DNA of 64,000 nucleotides, taken from positions 43,655,874 through 43,719,873 of the forward strand of contig NC_054868.1 of assembly GCF_018320785.1 (NCBI RefSeq). The letters run 5' to 3'. Positions 10,671 through 21,584 of the stretch are shown here, piece after piece. Within the stretch, counting starts at the first letter, position 1; the number at the start of each line of letters is the position of its first letter. Position numbers and translations under genes: made by a program. This DNA comes from Cheilinus undulatus. Its lineage: Eukaryota > Chordata > Actinopteri > Labriformes > Labridae. The notes under the pieces are model-generated. The model was not told the DNA's origin. It searched no databases and worked only from the letters and a program-made list of their open reading frames with translations.

Positions 10671-13034
10671 ATGACACTCCACACCTGTCTCATGTTTTTC
10701 CTGCTGATACATGGAAGCCTCTCTCTCGCCAGACCGCAGTGTTACACATGTGACCAAACAACCTGCAAGTGCTCAAGACAAAACTTTGAAAAAGTCCCTG
10801 TAACCCCTCTAAAGCTCGTCACTGAACTCGACCTGTCATTCAACATGCTGACAACCATAGAGAAGAACAACTTTGATGCACATGCCAGTTTAATATCTTT
10901 GCTCATGAACAACAACCAAATCAACACGATTGAGGAGCAAGCATTTGCAGAACTGACTATTTTAGAGAAACTGGACTTGTCCTTCAACAGACTGGAGATG
11001 TTGTCTCCTGGATGGTTTGAGAAGCTGTTTTCTCTTCAGCATTTGAACCTTTTGGGCAATACATATAAAACACTGGGTCAAGGTGGTCTTTTCCAGCCAC
11101 TGAAGAGATTGAGGATCCTTTATTTTGGAGGACCTGACTTTCTGTATGTCAGAACGGTGGACTTTTCTGGCCTCAGTCATCTTGAAGAAGTTATTATTGA
11201 TGGTGTGAATTTGAAGGGCTATGCAGGAGGAAGTTTAAGTCAAACTGGGCCAATCGAGCGTGTTACACTCAGTCTAGGTCTTCAATTTCGAAAAAATCCA
11301 GTACTTGTCAGAACCATTTTGACAGATGTTGTTCATGCAAACACAACCCTGACATTCAGCAACACCAGGTTTTCCACTGTCCCTGAAATGGTCCTGTTTA
11401 ATGTGGTCACAGACGGTGGAACAAGAAATCTTCATTTTAAGAATGTGAACATGTCAGGTGCAGCTTGTTACGCCCTTGTTTATCGACTGTCAGGCTCCAA
11501 TATAATTAAACTTACTTTGGAAGATGTAAGACTCTCCATGTATTTTATGATTCCATCTTTGGACCTTGACTTTTTGTATTTGGAGGAGGTAGTTCTAAAG
11601 AATGTCATTATCCCACAATTCTACAGGTTCCCAGCCCTGATATTTCTGGCACCTATACTGATGGTTGTTCAAAGGGTGACTGTGGTCAACTCCAAATTGT
11701 ACGCAATACCTTGTCAATCCTCTGTCTCTTTCTCACATTTGGAGTATTTGGACATCAGTGAAAACTATTTAACTGATATGGCTCTTAGTAACTTGATGTG
11801 TGATGGTAAAGGTGTTCTAGGGAGTCTGCAAACCTTCAAAATCGGCTGGAATAGCTTACGGGTGATCAACAGCAGGATCTTCATGGGACTGGAAAAGCTT
11901 GAACATCTTGATATAAGTGGAAATGCATTTCATAGCATGCCTGAGACTTGTTACTGGCCACCCAGTCTTCAGGTTTTGAACCTTTCTTCCTCTCATTTAA
12001 CAAAAGTGACAGCATGTTTGCCACAGAGTTTACGCATTCTCGATCTATCAGACAATGCGTTGACTGTTTTCAGTGTCAAACTGCAGTTTCTTAAAGAGTT
12101 GTACATCTCTGGAAACAAGCTAAGAAGTTTACCAGATGGTGGTTTCTACCCTGGTCTTGTAATGCTTTCCATTCAAAATAACGACCTGCAGACATTTAGC
12201 AGAAATATTCTAAATGCTTACAGCAATCTGACAAGTTTAGAGGCAAGTACCAGCACATACGTTTGTTCATGTGACTTTGTGGTGTTCATGAAGAGTGAAG
12301 TGGTCCATCATCAGGTCTCAATCAAAGATGAGTTCAAGTCGTACATCTGCGACTCCCCTGATGGAGAAAGAGGGAGAAGCGTAGGAGATGTGAGCTTGTC
12401 TGTGTTCGAGTGTCACACAGCCTTGGCTTTTTCTTTACTCTGCTTGTTCATCCTTGGAGTGATTTTGCTCATTGTAGGTTTCTGTAACAAATTCAATGTT
12501 TTGTGGTATCTAAAGATGACCTGGAACTGGCTGAGAGCTAAGAGGAAGCCCAAGTTAAAGAAGGGAGAGCTTGAGTTTGACGCCTTTGTGTCGTACAGCG
12601 AAATGGACTCTGGCTGGGTGGAGGCACACCTGGTCCCTGAGCTGGAGCAGGTGGAGCCTCGTCTCCGGCTCTGCCTTCACAAGAGAGACTTCTTACCTGG
12701 AGGCTGGATCCTGGACAACATCATGGATGCCATAGAGAGGAGTCACAGAACTCTGTTTGTCCTCTCTCAGCATTTTGTCAGGAGTGAGTGGTGCAAGTAC
12801 GAGCTGGATTACACTCATTTCAGAATGTTCAATCATAACGATGACTCGGTTGTACTGATTCTGTTGGAGCCCATTGACAAAGACAGCATCCCCAAAAAGT
12901 TCTGTAAGCTCCGGAAGGTCATGCACTCTAAAACATACCTGGAGTGGCCTGATGACGACACCCAGATCCCCAGATTCTGGCAGAGCTTGAGAAAAGCTAC
13001 TTTGAGACCTGGAATGGACAACAGCAATGTGTAA
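10671..13034 (+). CDS. tlr2: TLR2-type Toll-like receptor, gene 1 of 6
   Basis: A single 787-codon exon encodes a pattern receptor of the TLR1/2 subfamily. In order: signal peptide about 1-20; cysteine-rich LRR cap (CYTCDQTTCKCS); five clear N-terminal LRRs; a central LRR block without the Asn ladder (about 190-395), as known for TLR2; seven clear C-terminal LRRs; LRR C-terminal cap with C532, C534, C560, C581; membrane helix about 583-605; TIR domain about 634-780 with FDAFVSYSE, the BB loop RDFLPGGW (Pro676) and FWQSL. The TIR and 'FHSMPETC' region match human TLR2 best. The start follows an acceptor at 10660-10661. This copy has the most divergent ectodomain; it also has Ile-Lys-Asp at 'VSIKDEF' and His in 'MHSKTY'. 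The 3' UTR lacks about 110 bases with the AATAAA kept in genes 3-5; the next AATAAA, at 13767-13772, lies in an inserted LINE. TLR2 naming rests on motifs and synteny, without a tree. Confidence 0.93.
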   Translation: MTLHTCLMFFLLIHGSLSLARPQCYTCDQTTCKCSRQNFEKVPVTPLKLVTELDLSFNMLTTIEKNNFDAHASLISLLMNNNQINTIEEQAFAELTILEKLDLSFNRLEMLSPGWFEKLFSLQHLNLLGNTYKTLGQGGLFQPLKRLRILYFGGPDFLYVRTVDFSGLSHLEEVIIDGVNLKGYAGGSLSQTGPIERVTLSLGLQFRKNPVLVRTILTDVVHANTTLTFSNTRFSTVPEMVLFNVVTDGGTRNLHFKNVNMSGAACYALVYRLSGSNIIKLTLEDVRLSMYFMIPSLDLDFLYLEEVVLKNVIIPQFYRFPALIFLAPILMVVQRVTVVNSKLYAIPCQSSVSFSHLEYLDISENYLTDMALSNLMCDGKGVLGSLQTFKIGWNSLRVINSRIFMGLEKLEHLDISGNAFHSMPETCYWPPSLQVLNLSSSHLTKVTACLPQSLRILDLSDNALTVFSVKLQFLKELYISGNKLRSLPDGGFYPGLVMLSIQNNDLQTFSRNILNAYSNLTSLEASTSTYVCSCDFVVFMKSEVVHHQVSIKDEFKSYICDSPDGERGRSVGDVSLSVFECHTALAFSLLCLFILGVILLIVGFCNKFNVLWYLKMTWNWLRAKRKPKLKKGELEFDAFVSYSEMDSGWVEAHLVPELEQVEPRLRLCLHKRDFLPGGWILDNIMDAIERSHRTLFVLSQHFVRSEWCKYELDYTHFRMFNHNDDSVVLILLEPIDKDSIPKKFCKLRKVMHSKTYLEWPDDDTQIPRFWQSLRKATLRPGMDNSNV

Positions 13035-13350
13035 ATCACACTGTGAGCTTAAACTTTTGGATTTGCCTCTCAGGTTTTTATTCTACGAGTTTGTTTCATA
13101 GGCCAGCATCTTTCAATATATTACTAGTATCTAATGCTAATGGTGTAAAGCTCACGCTAGCTGTCCTTCGAGCATTACTATGAATTAATGTGAGTTTGTG
13201 AATAGAAATAACAGCATTACTGTATGCTACTGCAACTAACATTTGTTCTTGAATTAGTTTGTAGTTTTATCACTCTGTAGTTGATTAACATTACCAGAAT
13301 ATCACATTTTTTCAGTATTAAAAGGTTTTCTCTCATCTTCAAGCATGTCT

Positions 13351-13793
13351 ACCATTACCATCTTACTTACTGAGCTTCTCCATCTCTCTTTTAGCAATCA
13401 ATGCGACACATGTTCCTCTGGACAGCTGCTTTTGCATGTTCCACGAGTCAGGTCTGAACTGGGAAAGACTGCCTTTTCCTATTCAGCTCCTGACTCGTGG
13501 AACAGGCTACAGCAGCTGCTCAAGATTACTGAGGTTTTACCTTTTGGGCTTTTTAGAAATGTTATTTTAAACCTTCAATCTTAGCTCTGTAATTGTTTTA
13601 TGTAAGTGTAACCCTTATTGTCATTTCATCATCACCAGTCTGATGATTTTAATGCCCTTTTTTCAGTCTCACTCTGTTTCTATTGTTTTGTATTCTCTGA
13701 ATTTATTCTGTAATTGACTCGACATCATTTTAAATGAGGGTGTCCCTCAATGATTTCCTGAATATAAATAAAGGTTGATTGATTTATTGATTG
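13351..13793 (+). mobile_element. 5'-truncated LINE 3' end
   Basis: A frame (to 13584) carries 'VPRVRSELGKTAFSYSAPDSWNRLQ', shown here only as family hallmark positions 13440-13515, typical of the C terminus of fish LINE reverse transcriptases. It ends in a (TTGA)n-like tail. The repeat ATGTCT(A) at 13345-13350 and 13794-13800 is a target duplication. The same site is empty after gene 2 (near 25410), so the LINE arrived after the units separated. It brings an AATAAA at 13767. Confidence 0.8.
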
Positions 13794-13799
13794 ATGTCT

Positions 13800-14430
13800 A
13801 AACATTCTTTGTGATTGTTGATGGGTTGGATTGCCAGCAGGTTATAGAACAACCAACAGGGTTTATGTCAAATGCTAAAAACAGAGAAATGAGCTCTTTC
13901 CACTTTGTATGTCCTAAATGCTTTATGTCAGGAACAAATGCAATGCACACTTTTCCTTCAGCTTATGGTAATATCAAAAGGCAGACAGCAGCTCCACCTC
14001 CGCAATGCTTAGGATTGATACTGTTAATCTTCTGGTCAATCATGGTTTTGTAGACTGTGGAGAAGGTGCAGAATGCCTTGTCCAGTCTGTTCTTTAAGGT
14101 TTATGCATGCAAGAGAAAACTGACCAACAACCGCACCTGCATGTTATTCCAATTACAAGAATTTAGACTCTACATGATTTCTGTAAGACTAGCTTGTTTA
14201 CATGCGCTTTCCAAGTCCAGTTTTAGTTGTACCAAGGATTCACAATATGACTATGTTATACGCTTTACTGTTGCTAACTTAGTAATCACCTTACTGTTCC
14301 TGTCAAATAATAATATCATCGCTGGCCTTACTGCAAACCCCCAATTACCTGAACAGAAGTACAGAGAAAACAAATACGTGCTCACACTACACCCATTGAT
14401 TCAGGTTACTGACACATTAGCTCCAGCCCC
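13800..14430 (+). other. downstream flank shared by array units
   Basis: This non-coding stretch is repeated, with changes, after gene 2 (25415-25900), gene 4 (45840-46260) and partly gene 5 (52140-52450). It marks the right part of the duplicated unit. The 125-codon frame at 14057-14434 is not kept open in the other copies, so it is not called a gene. Confidence 0.6.
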
Positions 14431-14700
14431 TTGAGGAAGGAGAGGGAACCTACTGAGCAGTTCGAATCTTTAGATGCATGGAGATATGCACACTACTTTG
14501 AATTTGTTGCAGGAAATTACAAGAATGAGAAATTGAAGTGTAAACTGTGCTCAGGCCAGAAACAACTATCCACTGCTGTGAACTCCTCATCAAATCTTTC
14601 CAGATACCTGCTAACACCAACAACACAAAGCTAAAGACCCCCAGGACCAAAGTGAGTCATCTACCAAGCAGCTGATTTCAACAACAGCAGCAGGTAACCA
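14431..14700 (+). mobile_element. hAT transposase N-terminal fragment (BED zinc finger)
   Basis: The frame 14431-14634 reads W-x-YAHYFEF, then KCKLCSGQKQLSTA, then SSSNLSRYL: the BED-finger layout found at the start of hAT transposases. It stops after 67 codons and no catalytic domain follows. A second, more broken copy lies after gene 4 at 46340-46660, so this is a passenger older than the duplications. Confidence 0.7.
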
Positions 14701-14937
14701 AAAAAGATGAGATCCATAGGTTTGTGGCAGCATACATGGTGGAGGAAAGCTACCTACTGAGGCCTTGAACTTGACATATTTTTCTGTGATTTTGACAACT
14801 TTGCAGTCACCTTTTTATGAAAAAATAGAAAGGAGAGATCATTGGTAAGCCTGCCTCTTTAGAATTATGATTTGTGCAAATTGCAGTGTTATGTAGAAAT
14901 TTCAGCAGGCAAAAATGATCTTTGGTCGACTTAATTA

Positions 14938-16217
14938 TAGGGGTGTGAGGAGACACTTATCTCACGAGACGAGATTTTAGACTTTTTTCCTTTTTTCAAT
15001 TTTTGGAAAAAAAAATATATGAATGGAAAATATGTCCTTTATATGGCTGAAAGTCATAATTGCAAAGCATTCAGGTCTATTCAGAGATGTTTAAACTCCT
15101 CTTGTACAAAATAGGCTATCAATGCTCACACACAGTTTGTCTTGTCTCACTGACTCAAACTGTACATTTTAATGCTCTTCAATCAGACCTTTCATTTTAA
15201 TAGTCTAGCACATCTTTATTTTACTACACTATGTACTCATTGCTACAATAATAAAGCATTTAGATCATTTTTAATGGAATTTAAAAACAATTTAAAACAG
15301 ACTGAAATATAAAGAGCTGCATCAGTAAAGCCGAACTATTTCTCAACCTCTAAAGGTACATCCATATTTAAAACACTCAAAAGAAATATTTCTGTCAGTA
15401 ACACGTTTGTTTTTTTACAGTAATTTAGAGAAATAGATTATTTTATCTTTTTTTTTTTTTGGTCTTTTTTCCTATATGACCTTTGACAGTGTTGGACACG
15501 ACGCACAGATGAGGGTGTGTGTTAATGTGTGTGCGTTGGTGAGTGAGTGTGTGTCTCTGCTCTGTCTGCTGTCAGACTTACAAGGACCATTTAACTAGAG
15601 CTAGAACTTTGCTTTTTGGAGCTAACGGTGGACTCTTATGGCACTCAAACAGAGTTTGTCTTGCTAAGGCTACTCCTGCAGTATACAACAGCCCGTTGCG
15701 CTACTCATGTTAAGTTTCTGATTGATGATACGCACAGCCAACAGCTGATGGATTTGTGACTGACAGACAGTGAGAAGAGAAGGAGAAATGACGAAGAAGC
15801 GACTGAATCAAAATTACAAAGTCACAAATACCAGCACTATGAGCGAGTCTGGGCGCATACACAAACTCACAGAGACTGCACAGGTTTCCAGCAGCAGCAT
15901 TTAATCATTTCACACTGTTATGATAACTTGTTATGCATTGGCAGATAATGCACAGCCCCGAGTAGTGCACGCGGAGGAGGGGGTGGGGGATGGAGCAAGG
16001 CTCTGAACGAGCCACAGATCAGCTCCTTTACTTCATTTAGCTGGCAGACCAGTGATCTTTTATGACTTCCAATTAGGAATTGGTTTTTGTCAGGAGAGCT
16101 GCTGCTCCTGGTGTCTGGGCGATATTGATCTCACAAGATGATTTTCACCTCGACGAGACATCTTGTGACATTTTCATCTCGCAAGATCTTGTGGCTCAAG
16201 ATCTCATCACACCCCTA
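14938..16217. mobile_element. hAT-type non-autonomous element, 1280 bp
   Basis: Ends are TAGGGGTGTGAGGAGA and the complement, ending TCATCACACCCCTA. Sub-terminal blocks 'cacgagacgaga' and 'ctcgacgagaca' also pair as inverted repeats. Flanks CTTAATTA and GTTTATTA agree at 6 of 8 bases, as expected for an aged target duplication. No transposase frame. The homologous flank after genes 4 and 5 lacks it. Confidence 0.8.
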
Positions 16218-16540
16218 GTTTATTAACTTAACGTAATATGACAGATGTACTCAACTGCCGAATAATTTTTAGTGGAGCACACACTAAGACCCATCTTGTT
16301 ACATAACTTCTTTTGTTAACATCACTCACATATCCTTACGCCTTTTACTGCATCAAATAGTACCATTACATTATATTACACTATTATGGTAATATTTAAC
16401 ATTAAGCATTGTATTTTTTGTTAGCAATTAAGTTAAAGAGGATCTCAGATGACAAGGAGTAATGCAAAAGTAATTTAACTAGTAGTGTAACTAGTCACTT
16501 TCTGAAGCTGTTGCATCAAATATGTCTTTGTTTCCTGCAG

Positions 16541-16907
16541 GTTTACTTGGAGTAGTGCCAACAGCCACTGCAACAGTCCATACACCTACTGTGAGAAGAA
16601 CAACTACATCGGTACGATCTAGGGACTGAGGTCTACCCATATTTCCCAGCATTTTTGAAGCCTTCCTGATTCTGATCAATAAAAATTTGATTTAACCCAG
16701 TTAGGAATGGAACTTTACTTATTAGTGTTTTTCTGGGTTAAAGTAAAGCATTTCTGCACTTATCTTGCAGGCACTGGAACTTTTCCGAGCGGTTATCCCA
16801 GTCAGGAGGGTCAGATTGTTCACTGCAGTCAGACCAGCTGGAGTGAGTAACAGCCTCAGGAATCGCCCTCAGCCTGGGACACAGCAGCCTGTGTGGGCAG
16901 CAAGGTG
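16541..16907 (+). pseudogene. tmem131l: tmem131l relic: two internal exons
   Basis: Two exon-like blocks keep splice signals. The first (16541-16611, acceptor tttcctgcag, donor gtacga) reads in one frame as a Trp-Ser-Ser...Tyr-Cys-Glu-Lys-Asn-Asn-Tyr stretch. The second (16771-16907) continues in phase with Gly-Thr-Gly-Thr-Phe-Pro-Ser, ending Thr-Ser-Trp, then meets a TAA unless the donor-like TGGA|gtgagt is the true exon end. The same pair, the first block shortened by about 22 bases, lies at 36701-37040. Assignment to tmem131l is inferred from order: they stand before the copied last intron and last exon. Direct comparison with the intact exons, which are outside the window, would settle it. 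Confidence 0.6.
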
Positions 16908-17002
16908 AGTGTTCACACTAATAAACTATGGGACTGCTCAGACGCCTGTTTAAATCTAACTCATCACTGAACTCATCAAAATCTGGAGACAGACAATTTG
17001 TT

Positions 17003-17186
17003 TGATTTTTAAAGATTCTTGGGGTTTTTATGCCGGTCAGACAGGAGAGCAGTGGATAGAGTTGGAAACAGGGAGGAGAGATTGGGGGAGAAACTTACAA
17101 AAGGGGCCAAAGACCAGACTTGAACCCAGGCCACCCATGTTCATGGGGGTGCAGCCTAACCTCTAGGCCATCAGTGCCCTGGTGAT
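17003..17186 (-). mobile_element. tRNA-derived SINE
   Basis: On the minus strand: an A-box-like block 'tggcctagaggttag', a B box 'gggttcaagtc', then a body 'tctccctgtttccaactc' and an AT-rich tail. An orthologous insertion sits at 37137-37312, so it predates the unit 2 / unit 4 duplication. Confidence 0.8.
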
Positions 17187-18513
17187 GGAAAAAATTTATA
17201 GATTTTTTTGTTTAACCTGAAAAGAACAACGAACATTGTTAAATTTTTGATACATTATAGGCCGAACCAACTAAAACAAACAATTCAGAGTAACAGTAGA
17301 TGGAACTCACTGACCAATCAGGTGAGTTCAGTGTTACACTGTACTGTTTAATACTGTAAACACAATGATGCAAAAAGAATTGAGAGGCAAAGACGAACAA
17401 TTTTGCAGACAATAGTTTTTTTTTTTGTCACTGACTTCAGAGTAAAGAAACTCAAATTTCAAAGATGGACAGAGAGCCGCTTGCTTCTATGAAACCTGCC
17501 TTTGCTACCTCCTCCACTGAGTCCGCTGCATCCCCCTGAACACCTGTGATAACCAGTTTAATGTTTATTTCATTTGAATTTCAGTAACTTCAAAAACACA
17601 TGCACACACATTAAAGACACTGGTAGCTTCTTCACTGAGGCTGGTGTTGCTGTCAAAGGAAGTTATCCACGTTTAAAATGGCATTTTCTGCTGTAAATAT
17701 CAGAGCAGAAGTGAAAGAGTGAGGAGAGTCATTATAAAGTTATTTTTTTTATCATACTTACATTTGGACTTCTGCTTCTTCTTTCTTGCACTGATGGTCT
17801 CATTGATATTCTTTAGTTTTTCCTGTTAAATTCAGGGGAAAGACTCACCCAGCTGGTATCTTTAGACAACAGTGAGATGAGGAATGTCTGTGGCAGACTG
17901 GATTTTAACTCTATGTAAAAACACATTGTATCATCACCTTTGAAACACAAAATTAGACAAGGCAAAAGAAATTTGGCCTTGTGACAGGTCTGTCAGTTAT
18001 TCACAGAAATCTAGAGGTGCCCCTCAAAAAAATGTGCCCGGTAAGGTGCAGATGACATTGAGTAAATGGGCCAATGTCCTTTCTGTTGGTATTGAATGCA
18101 TTTTTTTTTTTTTCTTTAAGTGATATGTAGGAACTGACGGAATTTATTCCAGGGATCGGAGGGATAAGGGGAGACTCAAAGCACCCAAGCTTGAAGCATA
18201 TGGCACGTTACAAGGCGTTTTGATAGATACAGAAAAGAGGATGCAGTTTTGTTTAGGACAAACTTTTCCAAAGTTGATTTTATATAAGCTGAAAGGAAAG
18301 AACTGAAGCGATAGCCAGGTCATCACTTGTCATCTCTGCAGGGAGCAGACAGCCAAGTTGTAACAGAGCACAGCAGGTAAGGTCTGAAAATACCATGGGA
18401 ATATGATGCTAGGATGCAGCTTCTTTATTTAGCTTTAGAAAAGACACAAACAATCTATAATATTTCAGAACCATGTTTGAAATCTCATATCATTTCTTTC
18501 TCATCCTGCACAG

Positions 18514-18592
18514 CCATACTTCTCTGGGACCTGGAGGCTCTCCCTCCTGTCCAGCCTGTTTGGAACAATCTGGATGTCTCAGAGCGAGCCTG
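18514..18592 (+). pseudogene. tmem131l: tmem131l relic: truncated terminal exon
   Basis: After an acceptor (catcctgcacag) the sequence matches the start of the exon at 450: PYFSG, SLFG, IW, SQSEP are kept. It breaks off after about 26 codons where transposon-type sequence begins, so the rest of the exon, the 3' UTR and the satellite are lost in this unit. Confidence 0.85.
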
Positions 18593-19114
18593 ATTAACCA
18601 GTGAGTGGGTCTTCCAGACACAGGTGTCTTTATACTACAATCACTTCAGTCACATTCACTGACTAAGTTGATCCCCATTTCACTAACTGTGAGATTACTA
18701 GCACCAATTGGCTTGACCTCAGTCAGTCACTTTAAATGGAATAAATATTCATGCAATCACTTATTTTACCTTACATATTTTTATTTAATTTACATTACTC
18801 TGTAGAAATCTGTTTTCATTTTTAAATCAAAGAGTTTTTTTCTGTTGTCAAATAAGCCAAATTAAATTGACCATGATCGATTTACACAATTATATAAAAC
18901 TTCCTAAGGGGGGGTGGCATGTGGCCTAGTGGTTAGAGGCACGCCTGGGTTCAAATCCGGTCAGAGGCCCTCTACTTCATGTCTCTCCCTCGGTCTCGTC
19001 CCTGTTTCCGACTCTATCCACTGTCTTCATCTATCAAATAAAGGCACAAAAATGCCCAAAAATAAATCTTAAAAAACAAATCCAAGGGGATGTATACGTG
19101 TTAAAGGCACTGTA
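18593..19114. mobile_element. Tc1 remnant before gene 2 (same insertion as 3692-5136)
   Basis: Sequence such as 'acacaggtgtctttat' and the right end ggtatacgtgttaaaggcactg followed by TA and 'ttttgctgattca' match the Tc1 copy before gene 1. The transposase middle is deleted. A SINE sits inside. Confidence 0.75.
18908..19077 (+). mobile_element. tRNA-derived SINE inside the Tc1 remnant
   Basis: It shows 'gtggcctagtggttag' (A-box region), 'gggttcaaatccgg' (B box), the 'gtttccgactctatcc' body and the 'aataaaggcacaaaaatg' tail. The matching place before gene 4 (about 40455) is empty. Confidence 0.82.
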
Positions 19115-19360
19115 TTTTGCTGATTCAGACCTTTTATTCCCATCATAGGGACTAAAATAGAAAAGGTGTTACTCTGTTCATGGTACATGCTAAAGAGATT
19201 TCCTGACTTTGGGTCCATCTGCACCCTACAGAACTGGATGAAACAAATAAAAAAAAAAAAATTATAATTGCGCAACTGTTGTTTCGGGTAATCCCAGAGC
19301 TCCTCTTCTTGTTTTTATTTTTAACAGTCAGCTTCTTAATGCTTAATAAGCAAGTAATTT

Positions 19361-19475
19361 AAATGGCAGAGACGGTTCCTAAATATATATGCATCACTTC
19401 ATCAATCTTTGTCGTGCTACAACTGCTACAGACGGACACACAAGAGTTTACTTTGAAGACACAGGATTCAATAAG
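19361..19475 (+). other. tlr2: non-coding 5' exon of TLR2 gene 2 (start approximate)
   Basis: It has the conserved block ending attcaataag at 19475 and donor gtatat at 19476. The donor lacks the G at +5 seen in the others (gtatg), so splicing here could be slightly weaker. The paired acceptor is at 22625-22626; the intron is 3151 bases. Confidence 0.7.
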
Positions 19476-20247
19476 GTATATTTTTTTAGTGTTTATTTTT
19501 CATTGTAATTTAGTCCCTTCTCATACTTAATGTAGCGCAGAGCTGGCTGCTGGTGGACTTATAGGCTGATTATTTCAACCTTGATTTTAATGGTAAATTA
19601 TGCTTACATGCTGCATTGATATAATACCTCAGGTGTTCAACGTAACTGACATTTTGAAAACGGAAAATTATTTAGAGGTTTGTAGACATTTTTTGCTCAA
19701 GACTACATATGTGTGTCCCATTTTCATGTATTAATCATCAGTATCAGCATATAGGAGCATTTCTGCTGCTATTTTCAACCAATGCATTTGCTGTAAACAA
19801 CCGTTGTGTGTATGAATAAGTTTGTTGAGTTTTAATCTGGACCTACAGACTTACATCAGATTTTTTAGCAGTTTAAGGTCTGAACTATATTTATATTTAA
19901 GTATTTGCTGTGCTTGTTTTATAAATGTCTACACAGTTTATGTTGACACAGATACGATATCATGCAGCCCTAATCTTAAACTTTTGTATAGCAACGTGTG
20001 GTTTTACAAATGTACACACTAAGAATTTCCTCAAGCCACACCAGAGTGCTACAGCACACCAAATACAACAACTGAGATGAATAGATGGGTGGATGGATGA
20101 TGATGATTTTTTGGGGGGAAAAAGTCAACTGTGCTCTGTTTGTCTAAATTGTATATTTTCTTTCTGTCTGGTAACCCTATAGATTCCAGCTGAGACTGAA
20201 GCTCCCACCTCCATTCAGTTGCTATTTATACTAACCAGGCTCACCCT

Positions 20248-21417
20248 CAGAGGTGTCAAAAGTATTCACATTCATTACTCAGGTAGAAGTATAGATACTA
20301 GGGTTTAAAAAGACTTTGGTAGAAGTTGAAGTATCAACTCAAGCTTTTTACCCAAGTAAATGTATAAAAGTAGTTTCAAAACTACTTAAAGTATAAAAGT
20401 AAAAGCAATATAAGGGGGAAAAAATGCCATTAAGGACAAAAGCTTAGGCTGCACCACAGGGGCCAATTCTATTCTACAATTCCATTCTACCATTCGATTC
20501 CATTTTACTTTCCATTCCATTCTATTCTACCATTCCATTTCATTATACTTTCCATTCTATTGTACCATTCTATTCCATTATACTTTCCATTCCATTCTAC
20601 CGTTCCATTCTATTATACTTTCCATTGCATTCTACCATTCCATTCCATTGCATTCCATTCTACCATAGTGCACTACCCCACCTCCCCAAAAAGCATTATG
20701 ACTATAATGTTAAATCAAAATGTTAAAGTTGAAAAATTTGGGATGCACCTGTTTCAGCCACATTTATGCCCATTGAAAATTAACACATTTTAGTACAATG
20801 CAAATACATTGAAGGACCATATATGTGTACTACTGAGCATTAACATGTGTTTTATGGAGCAGAAGATATGATGACTAGTTGCCTATAAGTACTGGTCTTC
20901 ATGGCTACCAACGTCCTCGATGGTGCTTGGTTGGGACATTTCACTCGAGTCCTCTTGAGTCTCTTCCACAGACATCTTCGTACTAAGTTACATATGTCTG
21001 CCATTTCCTTGCTGGAGTGTGACGGGATTTGTGTCATGTGAGCAGGTGCGATGGATCCCAATAGGGTGTCAGAATGGTATTGTGTTTATACTTGTCATCC
21101 AACCACAATGAAATTTACTCTATCCAGATGGCGCGATTTATCTGGATAGGTTTTAGGGATTTTATTTGTGTTTTGGTTTTTTGGGGGTTTTTTTTCTTTT
21201 ACAATGACAAGCCAGAATGAAAACAAGCTGAAATAAAATAGGAGCAATGAGGCTATTTTTAAAATGTCAGGTAGCAAGTACAGATAATTGCATGAAAATG
21301 TTAGGAGTAGAAGTAAAAAGTCGGCTGAAAAATAATTACTCCAGTAAGTATAGATACCCAAAATTTCTACTTAAGTAAGGTAACTAAGTATTTGTACTTC
21401 ATTACTTGACACCTCTG
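20248..21417. mobile_element. hAT-type non-autonomous element, 1170 bp
   Basis: The exact target duplication CTCACCCT is at 20240-20247 and 21418-21425. Ends are CAGAGGTGTCAAAAGTATTC and the complement, ending TTGACACCTCTG, with long 'agtaagtatagata' style sub-terminal repeats. The matching sites in the introns of gene 1 (about 6353) and gene 4 (41562-41569) hold the target once, without insertion. Confidence 0.92.
20464..20665. repeat. minisatellite, unit about ttccattctac
   Basis: Repeats of 'ccattccattctacc' and 'ttatactttccattcc' lie inside the hAT element. The 77-codon frame at 20560 comes only from this repeat. Confidence 0.85.
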
Positions 21418-21584
21418 CTCACCCTCCAACACCTGTTTTGAATATTCACCAATGTCCATCCATTTCTACACTGTTGATTGTGTTCAGGATCGAGGAAGGC
21501 TGGAGCCAATCCCAGCTATTATTGGTTGAAGGGCAGGGTACAACATAGACTGGTTGTTAGTCAATCACAACTGACATATAGACA

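Noticed and set aside
10742-13039. Antisense frames of 60-81 codons that recur at the same places in all six TLR2 exons
   Set aside because: They mirror conserved receptor codons and follow their changes; no start context, family match or separate conservation is visible.
14057-14434. A 125-codon gene after TLR2 gene 1
   Set aside because: The homologous flanks after genes 2 and 4 do not keep the frame open.
14431-14634. A domesticated BED-finger host gene
   Set aside because: The second copy at 46340 is broken and no catalytic part or conserved gene structure is present; a passenger hAT fragment explains it.
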